This document shows positions 9,173-18,976 of a stretch of 22,151 nt of DNA, one piece after another. Source of the DNA: Streptococcus pseudopneumoniae ATCC BAA-960 = CCUG 49455 (lineage in GTDB: Bacteria > Bacillota > Bacilli > Lactobacillales > Streptococcaceae); the NCBI RefSeq assembly GCF_002087075.1, contig NZ_MWSM01000063.1, positions 1-22,151 of the forward strand. Direction: 5' to 3'. The translations under genes and the position numbers were made by a program. The notes beneath the pieces are model-generated. The model did not search any database and was not told the DNA's origin. It saw nothing but the letters and a program-made list of their open reading frames with translations. The first letter of the stretch is position 1, and each line of letters begins with the position of its first letter.

Positions 9173-10723
9173 GTGTCAAATAAACCAATAGCAGATATGA
9201 TTGAAACCATTGAGCATTTTGCTCAGACACAGCCTAGCTATCCTGTCTATAATGTTTTGGGGCAGGAACACACTTATGGCGATTTAAAGGCTGATTCGGA
9301 TAGTTTGGCTGCAGTCATTGACCAACTAGGCTTGCCTGAGAAGTCTCCTGTGGTTGTTTTTGGTGGCCAAGAATATGAAATGTTGGCAACCTTTGTAGCG
9401 CTGACTAAGTCAGGTCATGCCTACATTCCAATTGATAGCCATTCGGCCTTGGAGCGAGTTTCATCTATTTTAGAAATAGCAGAGCCAAGCTTGATTATTG
9501 CCATCTCAGACTTTCCCTTGAAGCAGGTTTCTACACCAATGATGACTCTAGCTCAGGTTCAAGAGGCCTTTGCTCAAGGGAATAACTATGAAATCACGCA
9601 TCCAGTCAAGGGCGATGATAACTACTACATTATCTTTACTTCTGGTACGACTGGTAAGCCTAAGGGAGTGCAGATTTCCCATGATAACCTCCTCAGCTTT
9701 ACCAACTGGATGATTACAGATAAGGAATTTGCGACGCCAAGTCGTCCGCAAATGCTGGCCCAGCCACCTTATTCTTTTGATCTGTCTGTCATGTACTGGG
9801 CACCGACCTTGGCACTGGGTGGTACACTTTTTGCCCTCCCTTCAGCCATTACTCAGGACTTTAAGCAACTTTTTGCGGCTATCTTTTCATTGCCAATCGC
9901 TATCTGGACTTCAACACCATCCTTTGCGGATATGGCCATGTTATCAGAAGACTTTAATAGTGAGAAAATGCCTGGCATCACGCATTTCTACTTTGATGGT
10001 GAAGAATTGACGGTCAAAACAGCGCAAAAACTGCGTGAGCGATTCCCAAATGCCCGTATTATCAATGCCTACGGCCCAACAGAAGCGACAGTAGCATTGT
10101 CAGCTGTTGCTGTGACAGACGAGATGTTGGCGACTCTCAAACGCCTACCAATCGGCTATACCAAGGCTGATTCTCCAACCTTTATCATTGACGAGGACGG
10201 CAATAAATTGCCAAATGGTCAACAGGGAGAAATCATTGTTTCTGGACCAGCTGTTTCAAAAGGTTATATGAACAATCCTGAAAAAACAGGGGAAGCCTTC
10301 TTTGAATTTGAAGGACTGCCAGCCTATCACACAGGTGATGTGGGAACCATGACAGATGAGGGCTTGCTTCTCTACGGTGGACGCATGGACTTCCAGATTA
10401 AGTTCAACGGTTACCGCATTGAGCTAGAAGATGTCTCTCAAAATCTTAATAAGTCTCGCTATATTGAGTCTGCTGTCGCTGTTCCGCGCTATAACAAAGA
10501 CCACAAAGTGCAAAATCTATTGGCCTATGTCATCTTAAAAGATGGTGTTCGTGAGCAGTTTGAGCGTGATATCGATATTACCAAGGCAATTAAGGAAGAC
10601 TTGACAGATATTATGATGTCCTACATGATGCCGTCTAAATTCCTTTATCGAGACAGTTTGCCACTGACTCCAAATGGAAAAATTGACATCAAAGGATTGA
10701 TTAACGAGGTGAATAAGAGATGA
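9173..10723 (+). CDS. dltA: D-alanine--DltC ligase (D-alanyl carrier protein ligase)
   Basis: Adenylates D-alanine with ATP and loads it on the phosphopantetheine arm of DltC in the cytosol. The 516-residue ANL-superfamily enzyme carries [11 protein letters not shown] (about 155-165, ATP P-loop), [12 protein letters not shown] (adenine binding), AYHTGDVGT and the C-terminal LTPNGKID with the catalytic lysine at about K503. The start is GTG at 9173, with AAGGAG (9157-9162) 10 nt upstream. The stop overlaps the dltB start (ATGA), indicating translational coupling. Confidence 0.97.
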   Translation: MSNKPIADMIETIEHFAQTQPSYPVYNVLGQEHTYGDLKADSDSLAAVIDQLGLPEKSPVVVFGGQEYEMLATFVALTKSGHAYIPIDSHSALERVSSILEIAEPSLIIAISDFPLKQVSTPMMTLAQVQEAFAQGNNYEITHPVKGDDNYYIIFTSGTTGKPKGVQISHDNLLSFTNWMITDKEFATPSRPQMLAQPPYSFDLSVMYWAPTLALGGTLFALPSAITQDFKQLFAAIFSLPIAIWTSTPSFADMAMLSEDFNSEKMPGITHFYFDGEELTVKTAQKLRERFPNARIINAYGPTEATVALSAVAVTDEMLATLKRLPIGYTKADSPTFIIDEDGNKLPNGQQGEIIVSGPAVSKGYMNNPEKTGEAFFEFEGLPAYHTGDVGTMTDEGLLLYGGRMDFQIKFNGYRIELEDVSQNLNKSRYIESAVAVPRYNKDHKVQNLLAYVILKDGVREQFERDIDITKAIKEDLTDIMMSYMMPSKFLYRDSLPLTPNGKIDIKGLINEVNKR

Positions 10724-11964
10724 TGGAGTTCTTTCAACAGCTTCCTCATTTAGAGCCATACGGAAATCCTCAGTATTTTGTCTATGTGATTGCTGCAACC
10801 TTGCCTATCTTTATCGGTCTCTTTTTCAAGAAACGCTTTGCCTGGTATGAAGTACTGGTTAGTCTCTTCTTTATCGTTACCATGCTGGTAGGTGGGAAGA
10901 CCAATCAACTAGCTGCCTTGGGTATTTATCTGTGCTGGGAAATATTGCTCGTACTCTTCTACAAGCATTATCGAAAAAGTAAGGATGGCCAGTGGGTCTT
11001 CTACTTAGTTAGTTTTCTGTCCCTACTTCCGATTATCTTTGTCAAGGTGCAACCAGCTATCAATGGAACGCAGTCTTTGCTTGGATTTTTGGGAATTTCT
11101 TACCTGACCTTTCGTTCGGTTGGGATTATCATCGAGCTGAGAGATGGAGTGATTAAGGATTTTACCCTCTGGGAATTCCTCCGTTTCCTTCTCTTCATGC
11201 CAACTTTTTCAAGTGGTCCAATTGATCGCTTTAAGCGATTTAATGAAAATTATCAGACCATTCCTGAGCGAGATGAGTTGATGGATATGCTGGATGAATC
11301 TGTTCGCTATATCATGTGGGGATTTTTGTATAAGTTTATCCTAGCTCATGTTTTAGGAGAGACCTTGTTGCCTCCTCTGAAGAATCTAGCCCTGCAGTCA
11401 GGTGGCTTCTTTAACCTCTATGCCTTGGCAGTTATGTATACCTTTGGTCTGGAGCTCTTTTTTGACTTTGCAGGTTATTCTATGTTTGCCTTAGCCATTT
11501 CAAATTTGATGGGAATCCGTAGCCCTATCAACTTTAACAAACCATTTTTATCAAGGGATTTAAAGGAATTTTGGAATCGCTGGCATATGAGTCTCTCTTT
11601 CTGGTTCCGTGACTTTGTCTTTATGCGAATGGTCATGGTGTTAACCAGAAAGAAGGTCTTTAAGAATCGCAATGTAACCTCAAGTGTGGCCTACATTGTC
11701 AATATGCTGATTATGGGATTTTGGCACGGTGTGACCTGGTACTACATCGCCTATGGACTCTTTCATGGACTGGGCTTGGTCATCAATGATGTCTGGGTTC
11801 GCAAGAAAAAAACGCTCAATAAGGAACGGAAAAAAGCAGGGAAGGCTGCCCTACCTGAGAATCGCTGGATTCAGTTGCTTGGCATGGTTGTCACCTTCCA
11901 TGTCGTCATGCTGTCATTCTTAATCTTTTCTAGATTTTTGAATGATTTATGGTTTAAAAAATAA
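10720..11964 (+). CDS. dltB: MBOAT-family D-alanyl transfer protein
   Basis: Multi-pass membrane O-acyltransferase that moves D-alanine from DltC in the cytosol across or through the membrane for teichoic acid modification. It is 414 residues and mostly hydrophobic. The MBOAT histidines are present: H289 in RWHMSLSFW and H336 in [10 protein letters not shown], the positions reported in the Streptococcus thermophilus DltB structure. It overlaps dltA by four bases and precedes dltC by 13 nt. Two adjacent ATG codons (10720 and 10723) are possible starts. Confidence 0.97.
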   Translation: MMEFFQQLPHLEPYGNPQYFVYVIAATLPIFIGLFFKKRFAWYEVLVSLFFIVTMLVGGKTNQLAALGIYLCWEILLVLFYKHYRKSKDGQWVFYLVSFLSLLPIIFVKVQPAINGTQSLLGFLGISYLTFRSVGIIIELRDGVIKDFTLWEFLRFLLFMPTFSSGPIDRFKRFNENYQTIPERDELMDMLDESVRYIMWGFLYKFILAHVLGETLLPPLKNLALQSGGFFNLYALAVMYTFGLELFFDFAGYSMFALAISNLMGIRSPINFNKPFLSRDLKEFWNRWHMSLSFWFRDFVFMRMVMVLTRKKVFKNRNVTSSVAYIVNMLIMGFWHGVTWYYIAYGLFHGLGLVINDVWVRKKKTLNKERKKAGKAALPENRWIQLLGMVVTFHVVMLSFLIFSRFLNDLWFKK

Positions 11965-11974
11965 AAGGAAATAA

Positions 11975-13478
<1,504 letters not shown>

Positions 13479-13487
13479 ATAATATAG

Positions 13488-13538
13488 AAGAGTTCAAGAA
13501 TGAAGCCGATTTTTACGTTTTTTCTTGACTCTTTTTTT
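13488..13538 (+). terminator. dlt operon terminator overlapping the adcR promoter
   Basis: AAGAGTTCAAGAA (13488-13500) pairs with TTCTTGACTCTT (13522-13533), one bulge, followed by T's to 13538. The right arm contains the adcR -35 TTGACT, so the two elements share DNA. Confidence 0.85.
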
Positions 13539-13552
13539 GCTTGTGATATAAT
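13525..13552 (+). promoter_or_regulatory. adcRCBA promoter
   Basis: TTGACT (13525-13530), 16-bp spacer, TATAAT (13547-13552) preceded by TGA (13544-13546). A strong extended -10 promoter; the start is expected near 13559, inside the AdcR box. Confidence 0.88.
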
Positions 13553-13563
13553 TAACTGGTAAA
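13552..13563 (+). promoter_or_regulatory. AdcR operator (zinc box)
   Basis: TTAACTGGTAAA matches 11 of 12 positions of the AdcR consensus TTAACNRGTTAA. It directly abuts the -10 and covers the transcription start, so zinc-loaded AdcR would block the adc operon (autoregulation). The match is seen; the mechanism is from established AdcR work. Confidence 0.85.
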
Positions 13564-13628
13564 TAAAATTCTACAGAATAGTATTTTTCTCTTAAAAATG
13601 GAGAAATCCAAAAGGAAAGGAGTCAGAT

Positions 13629-14069
13629 ATGAGACAGCTAGCGAAGGATATCGATGCTTTTTTGAATGAGGTGATTTTGCAGGCAGAAAATCAGCATGAA
13701 ATTCTAATAGGTCATTGCACTAGCGAGGTGGCTCTGACCAATACCCAGGAGCATATTCTCATGCTTTTGTCAGAGGAATCTTTAACAAATTCAGAATTAG
13801 CTCGTCGCCTCAATGTCAGTCAGGCGGCAGTTACCAAGGCCATTAAATCTTTGGTCAAGGAAAGCATGTTGGAAACATCTAAAGATCCTAAGGATGCGCG
13901 TGTGATTTTTTATCAGTTGACTGATTTGGCTCGTCCAATTGCTGAGGAGCACCACCATCACCATGAGCATACACTTTTAACCTATGAACAAGTGGCGACT
14001 CAGTTTACTCCAAATGAACAAAAAGTGATCCAGCGGTTTTTGACTGCTTTAGTAGGAGAAATCAAATAA
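13629..14069 (+). CDS. adcR: zinc-responsive MarR-family repressor
   Basis: A 146-residue winged-helix repressor of zinc-uptake genes. All reported zinc ligands of pneumococcal AdcR are at their usual numbers: E24, H42, H108 and H112 (site 1) and C30, E41 and E107 (site 2). The winged helix is at about residues 53-95 ([24 protein letters not shown]), and a run of histidines (EEHHHHHEH) follows. The ribosome-binding site is AAAGGAG. The stop codon shares a base with the adcC start (TAATG), so translation is coupled. Confidence 0.97.
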   Translation: MRQLAKDIDAFLNEVILQAENQHEILIGHCTSEVALTNTQEHILMLLSEESLTNSELARRLNVSQAAVTKAIKSLVKESMLETSKDPKDARVIFYQLTDLARPIAEEHHHHHEHTLLTYEQVATQFTPNEQKVIQRFLTALVGEIK

Positions 14070-14773
14070 TGAGATATATTACGGTAGAGGATTTATCCTT
14101 CTATTATGATAAGGAGCCTGTTCTTGAACATATCAATTATAGTGTTGATAGTGGGGAATTTGTTACCTTGACGGGGGAGAATGGAGCGGCTAAGACGACA
14201 CTCATCAAGGCCAGTCTTGGAATTCTCCAACCACGCATTGGTAAGGTAACTATTTCAAAGACAAATACGCAGGGTAAGAAATTGAGAATAGCTTACCTTC
14301 CTCAACAGATTGCCAGTTTTAATGCTGGTTTTCCAAGTACAGTTTATGAGTTTGTCAAGTCGGGTCGCTATCCACGAAAGGGTTGGTTCCGTCGTTTGAA
14401 TGCTCATGATGAGGAGCATATCAAGGCTAGTTTGGACTCAGTTGGTATGTGGGAACACCGAGACAAACGCTTGGGGTCTCTATCTGGAGGACAAAAGCAG
14501 CGAGCGGTGATTGCGCGTATGTTTGCTTCTGACCCAGATGTGTTTATCCTAGATGAGCCGACAACGGGGATGGATGCAGGAAGTAAAAATGAATTTTACG
14601 AACTCATGCACCACAGCGCCCATCATCATGGCAAGGCTGTTTTGATGATTACCCATGATCCTGAAGAAGTTAAGGACTATGCGGACCGCAATATTCATCT
14701 AGTCCGTAACCAAGACTCGCCATGGCGTTGTTTCAACGTTCATGAGAATGATCAGGAGGTGGGTCATGCTTAG
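14069..14773 (+). CDS. adcC: zinc ABC transporter ATP-binding protein
   Basis: A 234-residue cytoplasmic ATPase that powers zinc import. Walker A is GENGAAKTT (36-44), the signature is LSGGQKQR (about 134-141), Walker B is [12 protein letters not shown] and the switch histidine is in MITHD. The second glycine of the usual GxxGxGK[S/T] Walker A is alanine (A41); I believe this is shared by pneumococcal AdcC. It overlaps adcR by one base and adcB by 8 nt. AGGAGGTGG near its 3' end serves adcB. Confidence 0.96.
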   Translation: MRYITVEDLSFYYDKEPVLEHINYSVDSGEFVTLTGENGAAKTTLIKASLGILQPRIGKVTISKTNTQGKKLRIAYLPQQIASFNAGFPSTVYEFVKSGRYPRKGWFRRLNAHDEEHIKASLDSVGMWEHRDKRLGSLSGGQKQRAVIARMFASDPDVFILDEPTTGMDAGSKNEFYELMHHSAHHHGKAVLMITHDPEEVKDYADRNIHLVRNQDSPWRCFNVHENDQEVGHA

Positions 14774-15572
14774 TTTATTATCTTATGACTTTATGCAGCG
14801 TGCCTTTCTGGCGGTTATTGCCATGAGTCTCTTCTCGCCAGTATTAGGAACCTTTCTTATCTTGCGCCGTCAGAGTTTGATGAGTGATACCCTCAGCCAC
14901 GTCTCGCTTTCGGGTGTAGCTTTTGGTCTGGTCCTAGGGATTTCTCCGACTATTTCAACTATTGCTATTGTTTTGATCGCGGCGGTCTTTCTGGAGTATC
15001 TCCGTACGGTTTACAAGAGCTTTATGGAAATCGGGACAGCTATCCTCATGTCAACAGGTCTGGCTGTTTCTCTGATTGTCATGAGCAAGGGTAAAAGCTC
15101 GAGTTCTATGAGTTTGGACCAGTATCTTTTTGGTTCCATCGTGACTATCAGCGAAGAGCAGGTCATTTCCCTCTTTGTCATTGCGGTGGTTGTCTTGATT
15201 TTGACCTTCCTCTTCCTTCGTCCAATGTATATCCTGACTTTTGATGAGGATACGGCCTTTGTGGATGGCTTGCCAGTTCGTACCATGTCCATTCTTTTTA
15301 ACATGGTGACGGGGGTGGCCATTGCCCTTATGATTCCTGCTGCGGGAGCTCTTCTGGTATCGACCATTATGGTCTTGCCAGCTAGTATTGCCCTGCGTCT
15401 GGGGAAAAACTTTAAATCGGTTATGCTGCTTGCCAGTGCTATTGGATTTTTGGGAATGGTAGCAGGACTTTACATTTCCTACTATGCAGAAACACCTGCA
15501 AGTGCAAGCATTACTATTATTTTTGTAACTGTTTTCTTGCTAATTAGTTTAGTAAGACGTTTTATCAAATAG
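14766..15572 (+). CDS. adcB: zinc ABC transporter permease
   Basis: A 268-residue permease of the ABC-3 family (ZnuB/TroC type) with about eight hydrophobic segments. It contains [19 protein letters not shown], the family's conserved early segment facing the ATPase. I choose ATG 14766 (MLSLLSYDF) rather than the upstream in-frame ATG, because AGGAGGTGG (14754-14762) is well placed and the family begins here. It pairs with AdcC and receives zinc from AdcA. Confidence 0.95.
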   Translation: MLSLLSYDFMQRAFLAVIAMSLFSPVLGTFLILRRQSLMSDTLSHVSLSGVAFGLVLGISPTISTIAIVLIAAVFLEYLRTVYKSFMEIGTAILMSTGLAVSLIVMSKGKSSSSMSLDQYLFGSIVTISEEQVISLFVIAVVVLILTFLFLRPMYILTFDEDTAFVDGLPVRTMSILFNMVTGVAIALMIPAAGALLVSTIMVLPASIALRLGKNFKSVMLLASAIGFLGMVAGLYISYYAETPASASITIIFVTVFLLISLVRRFIK

Positions 15573-15581
15573 GAGACTAAG

Positions 15582-17087
15582 ATGAAAAAAATTAGCTTAT
15601 TACTAGCCAGTCTATGTGCCTTGTTTTTAGTGGCTTGTTCCAATCAAAAGCAGGCAGATGGCAAACTAAATATTGTGACAACCTTTTACCCTGTCTATGA
15701 ATTTACCAAGCAAGTCGCAGGAGATACTGCTAATGTAGAACTCCTCATCGGTGCTGGTACAGAACCCCATGAATATGAACCGTCTGCCAAGGCAGTTGCC
15801 AGAATCCAAGACGCAGATACCTTCGTTTATGAAAATGAAAACATGGAAACATGGGTACCTAAATTGCTAGATACCTTGGATAAGAAAAAGGTCAAAACCA
15901 TCAAGGCGACAGGCGATATGTTGCTCTTGCCAGGTGGCGAGGAAGAAGAGGGAGACCATGACCATGGAGAAGAAGGTCATCACCATGAGTTTGACCCCCA
16001 TGTTTGGTTATCACCAGTTCGTGCCATTAAACTAGTAGAGCACATCCGCGATAGCTTGTCAGCAGATTATCCTGATAAAAAAGAGACCTTTGAAAAGAAT
16101 GCAGCTGCCTATATCGAAAAATTGCAAGCCTTGGATAAGGCTTATGCAGAAGGCTTATCCAAAGCTAAACAAAAGAGCTTTGTGACTCAGCACGCAGCCT
16201 TTAACTACCTTGCTTTGGACTATGGACTCAAACAAGTCGCAATCTCAGGTCTCTCTCCAGATGCCGAGCCATCAGCTGCTCGTCTGGCAGAATTGACAGA
16301 GTACGTCAAGAAAAATAAAATTGCCTATATCTACTTTGAAGAAAATGCTTCACAAGCCCTTGCTAACACACTTTCAAAAGAGGCAGGTGTCAAAACAGAT
16401 GTTCTCAATCCTTTAGAAAGTCTGACAGAAGAGGATACCAAGGCTGGCGAAAACTACATTTCCGTTATGGAGAAAAACCTCAAGGCTTTGAAACAAACAA
16501 CAGACCAAGAAGGTCCAGCAATCGAGCCTGAAAAAGCAGAGGATACCAAGACAGTTCAAAATGGTTACTTTGAGGATGCCGATGTCAAGGATCGTACCTT
16601 GAGTGACTATGCAGGTAATTGGCAATCAGTTTATCCTTTCCTTGAAGATGGCACGTTTGACCAAGTCTTTGACTACAAGGCTAAGTTGACTGGTAAGATG
16701 ACCCAGGCTGAGTACAAGGCTTACTATACAAAAGGCTATCAGACAGATGTCACTAAGATTAACATTACTGATAACACTATGGAATTTATTCAAGGTGGAC
16801 AAAGCAAGAAATATACTTATAAGTATGTTGGTAAGAAAATCTTAACTTACAAGAAAGGTAATCGTGGTGTGCGCTTCCTCTTTGAAGCGACAGATGCGGA
16901 CGCTGGACAATTCAAGTATGTTCAGTTTAGTGACCACAATATCGCCCCAGTTAAGGCAGAACATTTCCATATCTTCTTTGGAGGCACAAGCCAAGAAGCC
17001 CTCTTTGAAGAAATGGACAACTGGCCAACCTACTATCCAGATAACCTATCTGGCCAAGAAATCGCCCAAGAAATGTTGGCACATTGA
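15582..17087 (+). CDS. adcA: zinc-binding lipoprotein with fused ZinT domain
   Basis: Surface solute-binding lipoprotein for zinc, 501 residues. The lipobox is LVAC with C19. The N-terminal ZnuA-like domain has zinc ligands H63, H140, H204 and E279 and a mobile acidic/His loop (about 120-137, EEEGDHDHGEEGHHH). The C-terminal ZinT domain (about 325-501) carries H452, H461 and H463 in DHNIAPVKAEHFHIFF. This two-domain layout is the streptococcal AdcA form. It begins 9 nt after adcB with AGGAG and ends the operon, followed by a strong terminator. In pneumococcus AdcAII can partly replace it; no adcAII is in this window. Confidence 0.97.
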   Translation: MKKISLLLASLCALFLVACSNQKQADGKLNIVTTFYPVYEFTKQVAGDTANVELLIGAGTEPHEYEPSAKAVARIQDADTFVYENENMETWVPKLLDTLDKKKVKTIKATGDMLLLPGGEEEEGDHDHGEEGHHHEFDPHVWLSPVRAIKLVEHIRDSLSADYPDKKETFEKNAAAYIEKLQALDKAYAEGLSKAKQKSFVTQHAAFNYLALDYGLKQVAISGLSPDAEPSAARLAELTEYVKKNKIAYIYFEENASQALANTLSKEAGVKTDVLNPLESLTEEDTKAGENYISVMEKNLKALKQTTDQEGPAIEPEKAEDTKTVQNGYFEDADVKDRTLSDYAGNWQSVYPFLEDGTFDQVFDYKAKLTGKMTQAEYKAYYTKGYQTDVTKINITDNTMEFIQGGQSKKYTYKYVGKKILTYKKGNRGVRFLFEATDADAGQFKYVQFSDHNIAPVKAEHFHIFFGGTSQEALFEEMDNWPTYYPDNLSGQEIAQEMLAH

Positions 17088-17091
17088 TTAG

Positions 17092-17126
17092 AAACCGACT
17101 AGTTCATAGGAGCTAGTTGGTTTTTT
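17092..17126 (+). terminator. adc operon terminator
   Basis: Stem AAACCGACTAG (17092-17102) / CTAGTTGGTTT (17113-17123) with one G-T wobble and a 10-nt loop, then a T-run. It starts five bases after the adcA stop. Confidence 0.9.
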
Positions 17127-17187
17127 GATACTAGATGGCTAACTTCATTATAGACCTTTCCAGAACTTTAAAAAATAAATAAAACTC

Positions 17188-17216
17188 TTGAAATATCTGG
17201 ATCTGTATGTTAGAAT
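17188..17216 (+). promoter_or_regulatory. promoter of antisense RNA copy 1
   Basis: TTGAAA (17188-17193), 17-bp spacer, TGT (17208-17210) and TAGAAT (17211-17216). The same arrangement recurs at 17559-17587 (copy 2), 19185-19213 (copy 3) and, as TTGAAC/TAAAAT, at 19528-19556 (copy 4). The extended -10 and optimal spacing predict constant strong transcription, as expected of an antitoxin RNA. Confidence 0.75.
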
Positions 17217-17222
17217 AATTTT

Positions 17223-17291
17223 ATCGGATAAGGTTCATTAGAACACCAAAGCCCCTAACTACTGCCATAGTTAAGGGGTGTTTTGGTATAT
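17223..17291 (+). ncRNA. Fst/par-type antisense RNA, copy 1 (orphan)
   Basis: A predicted RNA of about 65-70 nt. Its 5' part contains ATAAGGTTCATTAG (17228-17241), complementary to the toxin translation-start segment CTAATGAACCTTAT found at 19414-19427. The 3' part is a hairpin, CCCCTAACTA / TAGTTAAGGGG, enclosed by ACCAAA / TTTTGGT. No toxin gene lies opposite this copy; the sequence after the hairpin is instead a fragment of a DUF3644 gene. It may be expressed as a spare antitoxin acting in trans, or be a remnant. Confidence 0.65.
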
Positions 17292-17300
17292 TCTACAGGA

Positions 17301-17351
17301 ATAGAAAAAGACCCTCTAAACTTTGTAGAGAGCCTTAAAAAATCAAAATAA
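17301..17351 (+). pseudogene. 3' remnant of a DUF3644 (HEPN) gene
   Basis: Seventeen codons, from ATAGAAAAAGAC to TAA (17349-17351), repeat the last 17 codons of the intact gene at 18926-18976, ending FVESLKKSK. Immediately upstream the sequence switches to TTCTACAGGAATA, the tail of antisense RNA copy 1 (the same bases follow copy 2 at 17662-17674). The rest of the gene, about 1.2 kb in the intact unit, has been deleted. ACAGGAATA and ACAGAAATA at the two ends are near identical, pointing to a short-homology deletion. Confidence 0.75.
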
Positions 17352-17440
17352 AAAGATACCCCCCAGCACATAGGAATGCTCAACCTTTCAGTCTACCCCA
17401 TTCTGGGACCCAGCGTTTATCCTTCACAAGTTATCTTATT
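17350..17440 (-). ncRNA. predicted structured small RNA, copy 1 (convergent to the DUF3644 remnant)
   Basis: The minus strand has an extended -10 TGATATAAT (17455-17447) with CTTACA 16 bp upstream. The predicted transcript of about 90 nt begins near 17440. It ends in a T-rich run right after a closing helix in which AAGATA near the 5' end pairs with TATCTT near the 3' end. Internally CTGGGTCCCAG is a self-complementary hairpin and GAATG can pair with CATTC. It is not recognised as a known RNA family. The closing helix is 6 bp here against 8 bp in copy 2. The downstream T-run is provided by the 3' end of the gene fragment. Confidence 0.5.
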
Positions 17441-17593
17441 GAGTCCATTATATCACACTTATGGAAAATGTAAGAAATTTGTATAGTATTTTTAAATGAA
17501 TTGATGAAAAATCAAATACCTTTCAGAACTAAGGAACTTTAAATAATAAATAAAACTCTTGAAATATCTGGGCCTGTATGTTAGAATAATTTT

Positions 17594-17663
17594 ATCGGAT
17601 AAGGTTCATTAGAACACCAAAGCCCCTAACTAGTGCGATAGTTAAGGGGTGTTTTGGTATATT
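17594..17663 (+). ncRNA. Fst/par-type antisense RNA, copy 2 (orphan)
   Basis: Promoter TTGAAA (17559-17564), 17-bp spacer, TAGAAT (17582-17587) with an extended TGT. The transcript carries ATAAGGTTCATTAG (17599-17612) and the same double-stem terminator form as copy 1 (CCCCTAACTA, GGGGTGTTTTGGT). No toxin gene lies downstream on the opposite strand; the DUF3644 gene unit follows. The loop differs from copy 1 (tagtgcga). Confidence 0.65.
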
Positions 17664-17680
17664 CTACAGGAATATATAAT

Positions 17681-17720
17681 CCTAGTTTTCTAATTTGCTC
17701 TTTGATTTTTGTTGAGTATA
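17681..17720 (+). repeat. boxC fragment of a BOX element
   Basis: CCTAG, then TTTGCTCTTTGATTTT, then TTGAGTATA at the end match the terminal part of the BOX element at 8691-8797. No boxA is present nearby, so this is a truncated, decayed copy. The bases to its left belong to the antisense-RNA repeat. Confidence 0.7.
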
Positions 17721-18010
17721 AACATTTTAACAAAAAAGTTAGTCTTTAATAAAAGAAGCGATATAGTGATATTAGAAATTCTCTTGTAATTCTGATATGT
17801 CTGCGTATTTTTCGTAAGTTACCTGTTTAGTAATCAGATGTCAGTTAAGGGCTTGATGTTTTATAAAAGAAAATTATGGAGGAAGGGAAATCCGACTTTA
17901 TAAACTAAACTGTAAAAACAGCAAATTTGACAAATGAATAAGAAAAAAATAAAAAGCAACTGTTTTTATTAAAAAGATTGCTTAATAGTTAGATTGGAGG
18001 GAAGAAAAAT
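17721..18010 (+). promoter_or_regulatory. upstream region and probable promoter of the DUF3644 gene
   Basis: About 290 bp of A+T-rich DNA without a credible gene. TTGACA (17927-17932), 17-bp spacer and TAAAAA (17950-17955) form a plausible promoter. AAAAACAG and CTGTTTTT on either side could make a weak long-loop hairpin. TTGGAGGGAAG (17994-18004) is the ribosome-binding site. Nothing else is recognised. Confidence 0.5.
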
Positions 18011-18976
18011 ATGAAAAATTTAAGTCAACGACTTGTTGATAAAAGTGTTGAGGCCTTTATTATGGGGCTGGAAATTTACAACAAGCCTACAATCAAATAT
18101 CGTATTGAAGGATTCAGTTTTTTCATATGTAATGCTTGGGAGTTGATGTTGAAGTCTGAAATGCTAAATAGAAATCTATCAATCTATTTTAAGGATAATC
18201 CAGATAGAACTCTCAGCCTTGAAAATGTTATCAAGAAAATTTATTCCGATGATAGTACACGAATTCGACTAAATCTGGAGCGTATTATTGAGCTTAGAAA
18301 TATCAGCACACATTATATTACAGAGGATTACGAACTAAAGTACGCTCCACTATTTCAAGCGTGTGTACTTAACTATGTCAATGAACTTCAGAGATTTCAT
18401 GGTAGAGACATCACTGAGACCATTGCACAAAATTTCCTAACTATATCAGCAAGTTATGAGCCTCTGACAAATGAACAAATCAGACTAAAATACCCAGCGG
18501 AAATTGCAGAAAAGTTTATTCAGCAAGCAAATGCTATAGATGTTCTTGTTTCTGAGTATAATTCAGATAAATTTGCAATCGGTGTAAAACAAAACCTATA
18601 CATCACAAAGAAAAAGTCTGAAGCTGACTTCGTTGTCTCAATTGCAAATCAATCTCCCTCTCAAGTAGCAATAGTAAAAGATTTAAAAGATCCATCAGAG
18701 ACTCACAAATATTCATACGGGAATATCATCTCAGTTGTAAATGATCGATTAAACAAGAAGAATATCAAATTAAATTATAAATCTGGTTTCAATCAATATG
18801 TTCTAACCTTAATCATTGATTTCTATTCAATAAAAACTGACGAGAAATTTGCATATTGCCATAAAATAGGTAAGTCTGAGCACTATACCTATTCACAGCA
18901 ATTTGTTGACTTTATCATTACAGAAATAGAAAAAGACCCTCTAAACTTTGTAGAGAGCCTTAAAAAATCAAAATAA
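18011..18976 (+). CDS. DUF3644-type protein with HEPN RNase motif
   Basis: A 321-residue soluble protein with no signal or membrane segment. Residues about 1-140 look like a HEPN helical domain: the early helix FSFFICNAWELMLKSEML, then ELRNISTHYI, in which R96-N97 ... H101 fits the R-X4-H catalytic motif of HEPN ribonucleases. The C-terminal part (about 200-315) is of unknown fold and ends YTYSQQFVDFIITEI, possibly nucleic-acid binding. I place it in the DUF3644 family from memory. HEPN proteins often cut RNA in toxin-antitoxin or phage-defence systems; activity here is inference. Its stop codon abuts the 3' end of a convergent predicted RNA. It looks more A+T-rich than the surrounding core genes, and its 3' end is duplicated upstream, both signs of accessory DNA. 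Confidence 0.8.
   Translation: MKNLSQRLVDKSVEAFIMGLEIYNKPTIKYRIEGFSFFICNAWELMLKSEMLNRNLSIYFKDNPDRTLSLENVIKKIYSDDSTRIRLNLERIIELRNISTHYITEDYELKYAPLFQACVLNYVNELQRFHGRDITETIAQNFLTISASYEPLTNEQIRLKYPAEIAEKFIQQANAIDVLVSEYNSDKFAIGVKQNLYITKKKSEADFVVSIANQSPSQVAIVKDLKDPSETHKYSYGNIISVVNDRLNKKNIKLNYKSGFNQYVLTLIIDFYSIKTDEKFAYCHKIGKSEHYTYSQQFVDFIITEIEKDPLNFVESLKKSK

Larger units (their letters stand above)
17301..17660 (+). repeat. long direct repeat, left copy (matches 18926-19275)
   Basis: About 350 bp shared with 18926-19275: the gene 3' end, the small-RNA gene and its promoter, the spacer and the antisense-RNA gene. Differences are few through the small RNA and spacer, and concentrate around the antisense RNA's 5' end and terminator arm. 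A shorter piece of the same repeat (from CAGAACTTTA) also precedes antisense copy 1 at about 17160. Confidence 0.85.

Noticed and set aside
15011..15367. 118-codon frame on the minus strand
   Set aside because: Antisense to adcB, with a skewed Arg/Lys/Thr composition typical of reversed membrane-protein codons.
17127..17160. CTAGATGGC after the adc terminator resembling the toxin-tail DNA (CTAGATGG)
   Set aside because: Only 8 bases match, on the wrong strand for a toxin opposite antisense copy 1, and no hydrophobic peptide frame follows.
17821..17860. GTTAAGGGCTTGATG upstream of the DUF3644 gene as another antisense-RNA terminator remnant
   Set aside because: Only the short right arm matches; there is no left arm, loop or promoter.
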